Positions 1-5,689 are shown, numbered from the stretch's first letter. The stretch: 6,315 bases of DNA from an uncultured Burkholderiales bacterium (GCA_903898725.1 CAIUGQ010000685.1:1-6315); one strand, 5' to 3'. Notes: generated by a model not told the origin, from the letters alone. Numbers and translations: made by a program.

Positions 1-110
1 CGGCGAAGTGCAGCGCCGACATCATCGCCGACGCGGAAGTGGTCCGCTATCTCGATCTGCAGGCAGGCCGTGCGTTCACGACGCAGCACCTGCGCATGAC
101 GGCGACCTGA
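1..110 (+). CDS. C-terminal end of an unidentified upstream gene
   Basis: Reading from base 3, an open frame of 35 codons ends at TGA (108-110). The residues end in YLDLQAGRAFTTQHLRMTAT. Codon use fits the neighbours, with mostly G/C third positions, so this is probably the true 3' end of a gene that begins before the window. I do not recognise the family from this short tail. It does not resemble the NAD-binding half of a 3-hydroxyacyl-CoA dehydrogenase, so it is not simply the missing N-terminal part of the next gene, although it lies in the same reading frame. Whether it belongs to the same transcript as the following genes cannot be told. The gap to the next likely start is 135 bp. Confidence 0.55.
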   Translation, partial: AKCSADIIADAEVVRYLDLQAGRAFTTQHLRMTAT

Positions 111-168
111 CGGCACGGCGGGCACGAACGGCCCGCGGATGCTTTCTTGCGCGGCTCGGCGAGCCCGT

Positions 169-184
169 CCGCTTCTCGAAGCGG
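169..184. other. Small hairpin between the first two genes
   Basis: CCGCTT and AAGCGG form a perfect 6-bp inverted repeat around a CTCG loop, about 60 bp after the upstream stop codon. No T-run follows, so it is only a weak candidate for a terminator of the partial upstream gene. It could be a chance palindrome in GC-rich DNA. Confidence 0.25.
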
Positions 185-211
185 CCGCGGGAACCGGCTG
201 GACGCAGGCGA

Positions 212-217
212 TATGAT
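212..217 (+). promoter_or_regulatory. Possible -10 box (TATGAT) ahead of the His-rich gene
   Basis: TATGAT matches the sigma-70 -10 consensus at five of six positions and is one of the few AT-rich words in this stretch. A start of transcription near 224 would leave a leader of about 22 nt before the ATG at 246. No convincing -35 element is seen 16-18 bp upstream (around 188-196), so this is tentative. Confidence 0.25.
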
Positions 218-245
218 TGGGCTCCAGTTCTGTCCGATCCGCCCA

Positions 246-1187
246 ATGTCCACGACTGCCCACGCTCACGCCCCTACCCCGCCGAACCTCTTCGCCAACC
301 CGGTGGTCGCCGCGCTCCTGACCGAAGCGCTGGCGCTCGTCGGCGAGGGAATTGCTTCGGCCGAGGTCGAGGCGGCTTCGATCGAAGCCGGCATGCCTGT
401 CGGACTGCTCGCCACGATCGACGCGACCTCGCTCGACGCCATCGATGAGGCGCTGCACGCGGAGCTGCACGCGCTCGAGCACGGCGAAGGCCATGGCCAC
501 GATCACGGGCACGATCACGATCACGATCACGATCACGGGCATGGGCACGACCACGGGCACGGGCACGGGCACGACCACGGGCACGGACACAGTCACGACC
601 ACGGCCACAACCATGCGCACGACCACGCTCATGGCACCGACCACGCCCATGATCACGGCCACGGCCACGGCCACGGTCACGGCCACGGTCACGACCACGG
701 CCCCGCCCCCGCCCCGCGCACCGCCGCGGCGCACGCCCCGGCCCCGCACCGCCACGCCCACGGCGTGAAGTCGAAGCGGATGCCGGAAACGGCTGTCTAC
801 GTCGTCGAGAAGATGGCACATGGATTCCGACGCACGGGGCGCGCTGCCGGGGGCGGCTTCTACGACTATTCGTCGGACGCGCCGCAGCTGTGGTCGGGCC
901 TGAAGACCTTCGAGCGGCGCGGCAGAGCACTCCCGCGTCAGGACGTGCTGGAACGCCTTCGGTACATCGCCGCGCTCGCCTCGCTCGGGCAGGCGGTCGC
1001 GCCGGCATCAACCTCGCTCGGCCCGGTCTTCGGGCCGTCGCTGCCGACGGACGCCGAGGCGGCGCGCACGTTCGTCGCCACGATGGGGTCGGCGGCGTTC
1101 GTCGCCCGATCGATCGAGCTGGCCGCCCGCTTCGGTGATCGGTTCACGCCGTCCGCCGTCGTCCTCGCGCGCATCGGCGCGGCCTGA
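246..1187 (+). CDS. Orphan 3-hydroxyacyl-CoA dehydrogenase C-terminal-domain protein with a His-rich insertion
   Basis: This is a 313-aa protein. Residues 13-78 (NLFANPVV, then EAGMPVGLLATID) and 178-250 (METAVYVVEKM-like helix, GRAAGGGFYDY, LWSGL) resemble the first C-terminal 3HCDH domain of FadB/FadJ-type enzymes. The last 60 residues (SLGPVFG, then GSAAFV, FGDRFTPS) resemble the second C-terminal repeat. The N-terminal NAD-binding Rossmann half with its GxGxxG motif and catalytic His is absent, so dehydrogenase activity alone is unlikely. A role in acyl-CoA binding or as a partner subunit is inference. Between the two parts of the first domain sits an HxHx tract (residues 83-151, 34 His in 69 residues) that should bind Zn, Ni, Co or Cu ions. 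It occupies a loop that is short in typical enzymes. I chose ATG 246 because homology-like sequence begins soon after it. In-frame ATGs at 213 and 147 are alternatives, and none has a clear Shine-Dalgarno sequence. It lies 23 bp before the crotonase gene. Confidence 0.75.
   Translation: MSTTAHAHAPTPPNLFANPVVAALLTEALALVGEGIASAEVEAASIEAGMPVGLLATIDATSLDAIDEALHAELHALEHGEGHGHDHGHDHDHDHDHGHGHDHGHGHGHDHGHGHSHDHGHNHAHDHAHGTDHAHDHGHGHGHGHGHGHDHGPAPAPRTAAAHAPAPHRHAHGVKSKRMPETAVYVVEKMAHGFRRTGRAAGGGFYDYSSDAPQLWSGLKTFERRGRALPRQDVLERLRYIAALASLGQAVAPASTSLGPVFGPSLPTDAEAARTFVATMGSAAFVARSIELAARFGDRFTPSAVVLARIGAA
492..698 (+). repeat. In-frame hexamer-type repeat encoding His-x dipeptides
   Basis: About 207 bp consist of near-repeats of 6-bp units such as CACGAT, CACGGG and GGCCAC. 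They are translated as alternating His with Asp, Gly, Ala, Asn or Ser (residues 83-151 of the surrounding protein). The only break in the alternation is a Gly-Thr-Asp at residues 130-132. Units vary (CAC/CAT, GGC/GGG), so the tract is old or selected rather than a fresh expansion. It stays in frame throughout. The same repeat opens spurious Thr-rich and Arg-rich frames on both strands. Confidence 0.9.
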
Positions 1188-1210
1188 CGGGCACGGCACT
1201 CGGCACCGGC

Positions 1211-1978
1211 ATGGTCCACGTCGAGACGGACGGCCCGGTCTGCGTGGTGACGCTCGACCGCCGTGAGGCCCGCAACGCGGTCGACGGACCGACGGCGCAG
1301 GCGCTGGCGGATGCGTTCCGCGACTTCGACGCGGACGGCTCGCTGTCGGTCGCGGTCTTCGCGGGCGCCCACGGCACGTTCTGCGCGGGCGCCGACCTGA
1401 AGGCGATGGCGGACGCCGCACGACGCAACCGGCTCGAGCCGACGGGCGACGGGCCGATGGGTCCGTCGCGCATGCTGCTCTCCAAGCCGGTGATCGCGGC
1501 AGTCTCGGGGCACGCGGTGGCCGGCGGCGCGGAACTCGCGCTCTGGTGCGACCTGCGTGTCTTCGAGCAGAGTGCGGTGTTCGGCATCTTCTGTCGGCGC
1601 TTCGGCGTGCCGCTGATCGACGGCGGGACGGTCCGTCTGCCTCGCCTGATCGGGCTGTCGCGGGCGCTCGACCTGATCCTCACCGGCCGGCCGGTCGACG
1701 CCGGTGAGGCGCTGCAGATGGGGCTGGCGAACCGGGTGGTGCCCGACGGCACGGCCCGGGACGCCGCAGTCGCGCTCGCCCACGACCTGGCAGCGCTGCC
1801 GCAGACCTGTCTGCGCAACGACCGGCGTTCGGCCTACGAGCAGATGGATCGCTCGCTGGCGGACGGGCTGGCCGCGGAATTCTCGATCGGACTGGACACC
1901 CTCGACTCGGGCGAGTGGCTGGCCGGCGCCGAACGCTTCACCCTGGGTGCCGGTCGCCACGGTACCCGGGCCCGCTGA
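1211..1978 (+). CDS. Crotonase / enoyl-CoA hydratase family protein
   Basis: This 255-aa protein has the usual length of a single-domain crotonase. Family marks are the N-terminal VVTLDRREARNAV, the oxyanion-hole segment FCAGADLKAM (57-66), SGHAVAGGAELAL (99-111) and the LIGLSRALDLILTGRPVDA helix region (146-164). The first catalytic Glu (Glu144 of rat mitochondrial hydratase) is kept as Glu108. The second (Glu164) aligns with Cys128 in FGIFCRRFGVPLIDGGT, and Asp137 lies nearby. This suggests chemistry other than plain 2-enoyl-CoA hydration, such as isomerisation or another crotonase reaction. The substrate is unknown, and a cytoplasmic acyl-CoA enzyme is the safe call. The ATG at 1211 begins exactly at the conserved N-terminus but has no evident Shine-Dalgarno sequence. 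The gap of 23 bp from the His-rich 3HCDH gene supports co-transcription and recalls the hydratase-dehydrogenase pairing in FadB/FadJ. Confidence 0.92.
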   Translation: MVHVETDGPVCVVTLDRREARNAVDGPTAQALADAFRDFDADGSLSVAVFAGAHGTFCAGADLKAMADAARRNRLEPTGDGPMGPSRMLLSKPVIAAVSGHAVAGGAELALWCDLRVFEQSAVFGIFCRRFGVPLIDGGTVRLPRLIGLSRALDLILTGRPVDAGEALQMGLANRVVPDGTARDAAVALAHDLAALPQTCLRNDRRSAYEQMDRSLADGLAAEFSIGLDTLDSGEWLAGAERFTLGAGRHGTRAR

Positions 1979-2016
1979 ACTCACCCCCACGGCCGCCCGC
2001 CCGCGGCCCCACGACC

Positions 2017-3675
2017 ATGATCCGACGAGACAAGCTGCTGCACGGCTGGCGCGAGCCGGTCCGCCCCCGCCCGGCCGCCACGATCCTGCTGCTGCGCGAC
2101 GACCCGGCCGAGGGCCTGCAGGTCCTGATGACGCGTCGCTCGGCAACCGCGAGCTTCGCGCCGGGGGCCTATGTGTTCCCGGGCGGTGCGCTGGACGCCG
2201 CCGACGCGTCGCCGGCGGCACTGGCCGCCGCACGTGCGCGTCCGGACCAGGACGACGCACATCGGCACTTCGCGGCCGCGGCGCTGCGCGAAGCCTTCGA
2301 GGAACTCGGTGTGCTGCTGGCCTGGCGCCGCGGCACGAACGAGCACGCCGATCCGTCGTTCGCGAGCTCGCTCGACCGGAGCCATGACGGCGACCTGTAC
2401 GCGCAGCTCGAACGGGTCGGCCTGGAGCTCGCGGTCGATCGCACGGGCTGGCTGTCGCACTGGATCACCGATCGCGACCTGCCCAAGCGCTTCGACGTTC
2501 GGTTCTTCGTCGCGCCGATGCCGGCGGGTCAGACGCCGGACCCGGACGGTGCGGAGCAGTTCGAGCCGGTCTGGGTCCATCCGGCCAGCGGGCTCAAGCG
2601 CCACGAGGAAGGCAGCTTCAGCATGATCTTCCCGACGATCCGGACGCTGCGCCAGCTCGAGCGCTTCGCGACGGTCGATGCGGTGCTGGAGGCCTGCCGC
2701 ACGCAGTCGAGCGTGTTCACCTCATGCCCGCGCGGCGGCCGTCTGGCCGGCAAGGACACGCGGTACACCGAAGACGAGATGGCGTTCGGCGAGCTGGAGA
2801 TGGTGGCGCCCGACGGTCAGGTGGTGCACGACCTCGACTGGCAGAGCGAGCGCCCGGTGGCGCTGCGCGCGAACGTGCGGCGGCTCACGGCGCCCAATCC
2901 GAGCATGATGACGGGCCCTGGGACGAACACCTACATCGTCGGCGAGCCGGGCGCCTACATCGTGATCGATCCGGGACCGGCGCTGCCGGCACACATCGAG
3001 CGCATCGCCGCGGCGGTGGGCGATGGGCTGCAGACGATCGTCTGCACGCACTCCCATCCGGACCACTCGCCGGGTGCGCCGATGCTTCGGGAGGCGGTCG
3101 GGCGCGAGGTGCCGATCCTCGGTCTGGCCTCGGCCCCGACGGCGCGCGCGCACTCGACCTTCGTGCCCGACCGGGCACTGGCCGACGGCGAACGGCTGCG
3201 GGTCGGCGACTCGACGCTGCGCGTGGTCCACACGCCCGGCCATGCCGCCAACCATCTGTGCCTGGTGCTCGAGGAGGATCGGCTGCTGTTCTCGGGCGAC
3301 CACGTGCTCAACGGCTCGACGACGGTCGTCGATCCGCCCGACGGCAACATGGTCGCGTACCTGGATTCGCTGCGTCGGCTGGCCGACGAGCCGGTCGACT
3401 TCATCCTGCCGGCCCACGGCTACGTGCTCGGGCCGGCCGAAGCGGCGATGCGCAAGCTGATCGCACACCGGCTCGCGCGGGAGGCGAAGGTCGCCGCGGC
3501 GCTGGCCCGCAGCGGTCCGGGCACGCTCGACGATCTGGTGCCGCACGCCTACGACGACGTCAAGCCGGCGCTCTACCCGGTGGCCAAGCGCTCGCTGCTC
3601 GCGCACCTGGAGAAGCTGGTCGACGACGGGCGAGCGGTGCGCGACGCGGATCGGTGGACGGCGATCGGCGCCTGA
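2017..3675 (+). CDS. Nudix hydrolase fused to a LACTB2-type metallo-beta-lactamase-fold hydrolase
   Basis: This 552-aa protein has three parts. (1) A Nudix domain at about 15-235, with REAFEELGV at 91-99 matching the REUxEExGU core. The front of the Nudix box is stretched by about 20 residues, as in NUDT19-like proteins. The preceding LMTRRSATASFAPGAYVFPGG-type segment (37-57) closely follows the CoA-diphosphatase signature LLTxR[SA]x3Rx3Gx3FPGG, with Met for Leu and Ser for Arg. (2) An MBL fold at about 285-470: GPGTNTYIVG, HSHPDH (345-350), His409, Asp428 and His467 give a complete two-metal site. (3) A C-terminal winged-helix-like region at about 485-545, typical of LACTB2-like proteins. 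Likely roles are hydrolysis of CoA or acyl-CoA by the first domain and of a thioester, ester or phosphodiester by the second; substrates are inference. ATG 2017 is chosen because longer starts run into the crotonase gene with low-complexity sequence. No Shine-Dalgarno sequence is evident. The gap to the crotonase is 38 bp. Confidence 0.92.
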   Translation: MIRRDKLLHGWREPVRPRPAATILLLRDDPAEGLQVLMTRRSATASFAPGAYVFPGGALDAADASPAALAAARARPDQDDAHRHFAAAALREAFEELGVLLAWRRGTNEHADPSFASSLDRSHDGDLYAQLERVGLELAVDRTGWLSHWITDRDLPKRFDVRFFVAPMPAGQTPDPDGAEQFEPVWVHPASGLKRHEEGSFSMIFPTIRTLRQLERFATVDAVLEACRTQSSVFTSCPRGGRLAGKDTRYTEDEMAFGELEMVAPDGQVVHDLDWQSERPVALRANVRRLTAPNPSMMTGPGTNTYIVGEPGAYIVIDPGPALPAHIERIAAAVGDGLQTIVCTHSHPDHSPGAPMLREAVGREVPILGLASAPTARAHSTFVPDRALADGERLRVGDSTLRVVHTPGHAANHLCLVLEEDRLLFSGDHVLNGSTTVVDPPDGNMVAYLDSLRRLADEPVDFILPAHGYVLGPAEAAMRKLIAHRLAREAKVAAALARSGPGTLDDLVPHAYDDVKPALYPVAKRSLLAHLEKLVDDGRAVRDADRWTAIGA

Positions 3676-3695
3676 CCGAGGCCCGGCTCAGGCGC
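3668..3695. terminator. Symmetric hairpin at a convergent junction, candidate bidirectional terminator
   Basis: GCGCCTGA (3668-3675) and TCAGGCGC (3688-3695) form a perfect 8-bp inverted repeat with a 12-nt loop that can add CCG/CGG pairing inside. The two arms contain the TGA stop codons of the facing genes on the + and - strands. No clear U-tract follows on either side, so it would be a non-canonical or Rho-assisted terminator. Confidence 0.5.
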
Positions 3696-4683
3696 TTCGC
3701 AGCCCCGGCAGGGCGCCGAGCGCGTCGGCGCTGCCGAACCGCCAGGGCGAATGCCGTTCATCGGCATCGCGCTGGCGGAACTCGCGCGGTGCCACGCCGG
3801 CGAGGCGCTTGAAGGCCCTGGAGAACGCGAAGGCGTCCTGGTAGCCGACCTCCGCCGCCACCTGCTCGAGCTTGGCATCGGTGTCAGCGAGCAGGCGCAT
3901 CGCCTTCTGCAGGCGCACGGTCCGCAGATAGCTCAGCGGAGTGTCCCCCATGGCCTGCCGAAAGCGCTCGGCCAGCACCGTCCGAGACAGCCCGACCTGC
4001 CGCGCCAGGTCGTCGAGCGTCCAGGGGTGGGCGCAGTCGGCGTGCATCAGCGCCACGGCGCGGCGCACGGGCGGATCACGCTGCGCCTGGACGAACCCGG
4101 CACCGGGCGTCTGCCGGGCGAGCAGGTCACGCATCAGGTAGGTGAAGAGCACGTCCAGCAGGCCGTGCAGCACGAGCTCGGTGCCGGGCTCGCGCCGGGC
4201 CGCCTCCTGACCCAGCAGCGCCACGGTCAGCGACAGCGGCCCCAGGCGCGGCATCTGATCGCTGCGCACCACGTGCCACGCGGGCAACTGGCCGAAGAAC
4301 GGATGCATCGGCGTGTTCCACAGCTGGTAGGCCCCGCTGATCAGCGAGGTATCGGACGCCGCCTCGAGCGGACCGAGCTCGGCCGCGAGCCCGGCGGACA
4401 GCTCGGCTGGCACCATGAGCCGGGGCGACAGGCCCTGCAGCGAGGCACGGGTCGACACGATGTGCTCGCAGCCTCGCGCCATCAACGCGACATCGCCGGC
4501 AGACAGCGCCAGCGGCTCGGCCAGACCCGGCGCGTGGACCCAGGCGCGCCCGCGCGTGACGACGTGAAAGCCGATGCTGCGTTCGCAGGGAAAGCGCAAT
4601 GCCGCGTCGGTCGGCAGTCGGCTCAGGTCGAGCAGCCGGCGCCGCAGGCCGCCCTCGTGGAACAGATCGAACAGCAGATCCAT
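3688..4683 (-). CDS. AraC-family transcriptional regulator with cupin-type sensor domain
   Basis: This is a 331-aa DNA-binding regulator. The N-terminal half (about 1-190) looks like the AraC-type cupin sensor domain: GFHVVTRGRAWV, then LALSAGDVALMARGCEHIV (59-76). The C-terminal region holds two helix-turn-helix motifs: WTLDDLARQVGLSRTVLAERF (about 221-241) and LEQVAAEVGYQDAFAFSRAFKR (about 272-293), followed by the usual GVAPREFR ending. The ligand cannot be predicted. The start was set at ATG 4683 because GAGG lies five bases ahead of it. A TTG at 4704 would add seven residues but has no better support. It is divergent from the NmrA-like SDR gene, with a palindromic site between them, so it probably controls that gene and itself. 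The 25-30 residues after the HTH region form a non-conserved tail. Confidence 0.95.
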   Translation of the reverse strand: MDLLFDLFHEGGLRRRLLDLSRLPTDAALRFPCERSIGFHVVTRGRAWVHAPGLAEPLALSAGDVALMARGCEHIVSTRASLQGLSPRLMVPAELSAGLAAELGPLEAASDTSLISGAYQLWNTPMHPFFGQLPAWHVVRSDQMPRLGPLSLTVALLGQEAARREPGTELVLHGLLDVLFTYLMRDLLARQTPGAGFVQAQRDPPVRRAVALMHADCAHPWTLDDLARQVGLSRTVLAERFRQAMGDTPLSYLRTVRLQKAMRLLADTDAKLEQVAAEVGYQDAFAFSRAFKRLAGVAPREFRQRDADERHSPWRFGSADALGALPGLRSA

Positions 4684-4688
4684 CGTCG

Positions 4689-4692
4689 CCTC
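4689..4692 (-). promoter_or_regulatory. Ribosome binding site (GAGG) deciding the AraC-type regulator start
   Basis: On the - strand GAGG is followed by five bases and then the ATG at 4683. It supports this start over the upstream in-frame TTG at 4704. Confidence 0.6.
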
Positions 4693-4707
4693 ATCATCCG
4701 TCAATCC

Positions 4708-4751
4708 GTACGAATGGTCATGTTATACGAACTCCCGACCATTTTACGTAC
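4708..4751. promoter_or_regulatory. Bipartite inverted repeat, candidate operator for the AraC-type regulator
   Basis: The left arm reads GTACG-AATGGTC (4708-4719). The right arm reads GACCATT-TTA-CGTAC (4737-4751), a mirror copy apart from a 3-bp insertion. The core AATGGTC/GACCATT is a perfect 7-bp inverted repeat separated by 17 bp. A direct repeat TACGAA also occurs at 4709-4714 and 4726-4731, 17 bp apart. The element lies in the AT-richest stretch of the divergent intergenic region and overlaps likely promoter elements of both genes. Binding by the adjacent regulator is inferred. Confidence 0.5.
4722..4727 (-). promoter_or_regulatory. Possible -10 box (TATAAC) for the regulator gene
   Basis: On the - strand TATAAC matches the sigma-70 -10 consensus at five of six positions, giving a leader of roughly 30 nt before ATG 4683. 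No good -35 element is visible at the right spacing, which would suit an activator-dependent or weak promoter. The box lies between the two arms of the inverted repeat at 4708-4751. Confidence 0.4.
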
Positions 4752-4770
4752 TGCTTGAGCCAGCGATACT
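4743..4770 (+). promoter_or_regulatory. Candidate sigma-70 promoter for the NmrA-like SDR gene
   Basis: TTTACG (4743-4748) and GATACT (4765-4770), each matching the consensus at four of six positions, are separated by 16 bp. Transcription would start near 4777, some 25 nt before the ATG. The -35 element falls inside the right arm of the inverted repeat, a position suited to control by a bound regulator. Confidence 0.4.
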
Positions 4771-4801
4771 GGCCGCTCATCCACACATCTCGGAGATTGG
4801 A

Positions 4802-5635
4802 ATGAGCAGAATCCTCGTCATCGGTGCCCACGGCACGGTCGGTTCCGCCCTGCGACCGCTGCTGAGCGCCCGCGGCCATCAGGTGGTTGGCGCGACCAGC
4901 CGCGCCACGACCGCGCCGGATCAGGTGCACCTCGACCTGCTCACCGGCGACGGGCTCACGCAGGCGTTCGAGGGCATCGACGCGGCCTTCCTGCTGTCGC
5001 CGCCCGGCCATGTCAACCAGGACGAACTGCTCGGCAGGCTGATCGACGCGGCACGCACGCGCCGCCTCGACAAGGTGGTGCTGATGAGCGCGATGGGTGC
5101 CGACGCCGACCCGTCCGCCCCGCTGGCCCGGGCGGAGCAGCAGCTCGTCGCCTCGGGGCTGCCGTGGAACGTGGTCCGTCCGAACTGGTTCATGCAGAAC
5201 TTCAACACCTTCTGGCTGCAGGGCATCCGCGAGCAGAACGCCATCTTCCTGCCGGTGGGCTCGGCCCGGGGCAGCTTCATCGACGCCCGCGACATCGCCG
5301 CCGTCGCCGCCGAGCTGCTCTCGGGTCACGCTCACGACGGTCAGGCGTTCGACCTGACGGGGGCCGAGGCGCTGGACCACCCGCAGGTGGCCGAGCTGCT
5401 GAGCCGCGAGACGGGACGCAGCATCCGCTTCCAGGACATCACGCCGGAGCAGATGCTGGAGGGCCTGCTGGGTGCCGGCCTGCCGCGGCCGTACGCCGAG
5501 TTCATGAACGTGATCCTGGGCTATTTCAAGGCGGGCTATTCGGAGCGCATCACCGACGCGGTGGCGCGCATCACCGGACGCGCGCCCCGCGCGTTCGCCG
5601 AGTACGCCCGCGACCACCGCGCCGCCTGGCTCTGA
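4802..5635 (+). CDS. NmrA-like atypical SDR, NAD(P)-binding oxidoreductase
   Basis: This 277-aa protein has an N-terminal Rossmann motif G8-AHG11-TVG14. It is followed by ATSR (31-34), whose Arg could favour NADP(H). Next come AAFLLSPPG (61-69), the VVLMSAMGAD strand (92-101), the GLPWNVVRPNWFMQNF segment (119-134) and GSFIDARDIAAVAAELL (157-173), all typical of the NmrA/QorB-like atypical SDR group. The classical YxxxK catalytic pair is absent: the equivalent stretch reads PLARAEQQL. It may therefore be a redox sensor or a reductase using other residues; the substrate is unknown. GGAG six bases before ATG 4802 fixes the start, and a longer in-frame opening upstream crosses the regulator's promoter region and is rejected. 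It is divergent from the AraC-type gene, its likely regulator, and is followed by a strong hairpin 15 bp after the stop. Confidence 0.93.
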   Translation: MSRILVIGAHGTVGSALRPLLSARGHQVVGATSRATTAPDQVHLDLLTGDGLTQAFEGIDAAFLLSPPGHVNQDELLGRLIDAARTRRLDKVVLMSAMGADADPSAPLARAEQQLVASGLPWNVVRPNWFMQNFNTFWLQGIREQNAIFLPVGSARGSFIDARDIAAVAAELLSGHAHDGQAFDLTGAEALDHPQVAELLSRETGRSIRFQDITPEQMLEGLLGAGLPRPYAEFMNVILGYFKAGYSERITDAVARITGRAPRAFAEYARDHRAAWL

Positions 5636-5650
5636 GGCCCGGTCCGCGTG

Positions 5651-5677
5651 GGGCCGGCGTGCGGAGCACGTCGGCCC
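5651..5677 (+). terminator. Strong GC hairpin after the SDR gene, probable terminator
   Basis: GGGCCGGCGTGC (5651-5662) pairs with GCACGTCGGCCC (5666-5677) over 12 bp, with one G-U pair and a 3-nt loop GGA. It starts 15 bases after the SDR stop codon. No U-run follows, so intrinsic termination would be incomplete by the textbook rule, but position and stability favour a transcript end. Confidence 0.5.
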
Positions 5678-5689
5678 GGGAACCGCGCG

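Noticed and set aside
147..245. Extended N-terminus of the His-rich protein from ATG 147 or 213
   Set aside because: The added residues are Ser/Arg/Gly-rich without similarity to the family, and no ribosome binding site favours them. ATG 213 cannot be fully excluded.
492..698. CRISPR-like or intergenic tandem repeat
   Set aside because: The unit is 6 bp with no spacers, and it is in frame inside a coding sequence.
274..1011. Arg-rich - strand frame and Thr-rich + strand frame across the His tract
   Set aside because: Both are direct by-products of the hexamer repeat (alternating GR/RD or TI/TG dipeptides). The His frame is flanked by family-like sequence, while these are not.
1..1187. Upstream fragment and His-rich gene as one FadB-type gene broken by a stop codon
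   Set aside because: They share a frame, but the upstream tail shows no NAD-domain features and the 135 bp between them do not encode any, so a simple nonsense mutation does not explain the missing domain.
1915..2016. Extended N-terminus of the Nudix-MBL protein
   Set aside because: It overlaps the 3' end of the crotonase gene in another frame and reads as Pro/Arg-rich noise. ATG 2017 fits the start of the Nudix domain.
938..2260. 440-codon open frame on the - strand opposite the crotonase gene
   Set aside because: It is Arg/Pro/Ala-rich with no family motifs and lies entirely across well-supported + strand genes. Long antisense frames are expected in such GC-rich DNA.
2722..3606. 294-codon - strand frame opposite the MBL domain
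   Set aside because: It is a shadow of the strongly supported fusion gene, with no recognisable motifs and Arg/Val/His-rich composition.
3751..4758. 335-codon + strand frame opposite the AraC-type regulator
   Set aside because: It is Gln/Arg/His-rich and complementary to clear helix-turn-helix coding sequence on the - strand.
4574..4801. Longer start for the SDR gene
   Set aside because: It would run through the regulator's 5' end and the promoter region. The Rossmann motif begins directly after ATG 4802, which has a good ribosome binding site.
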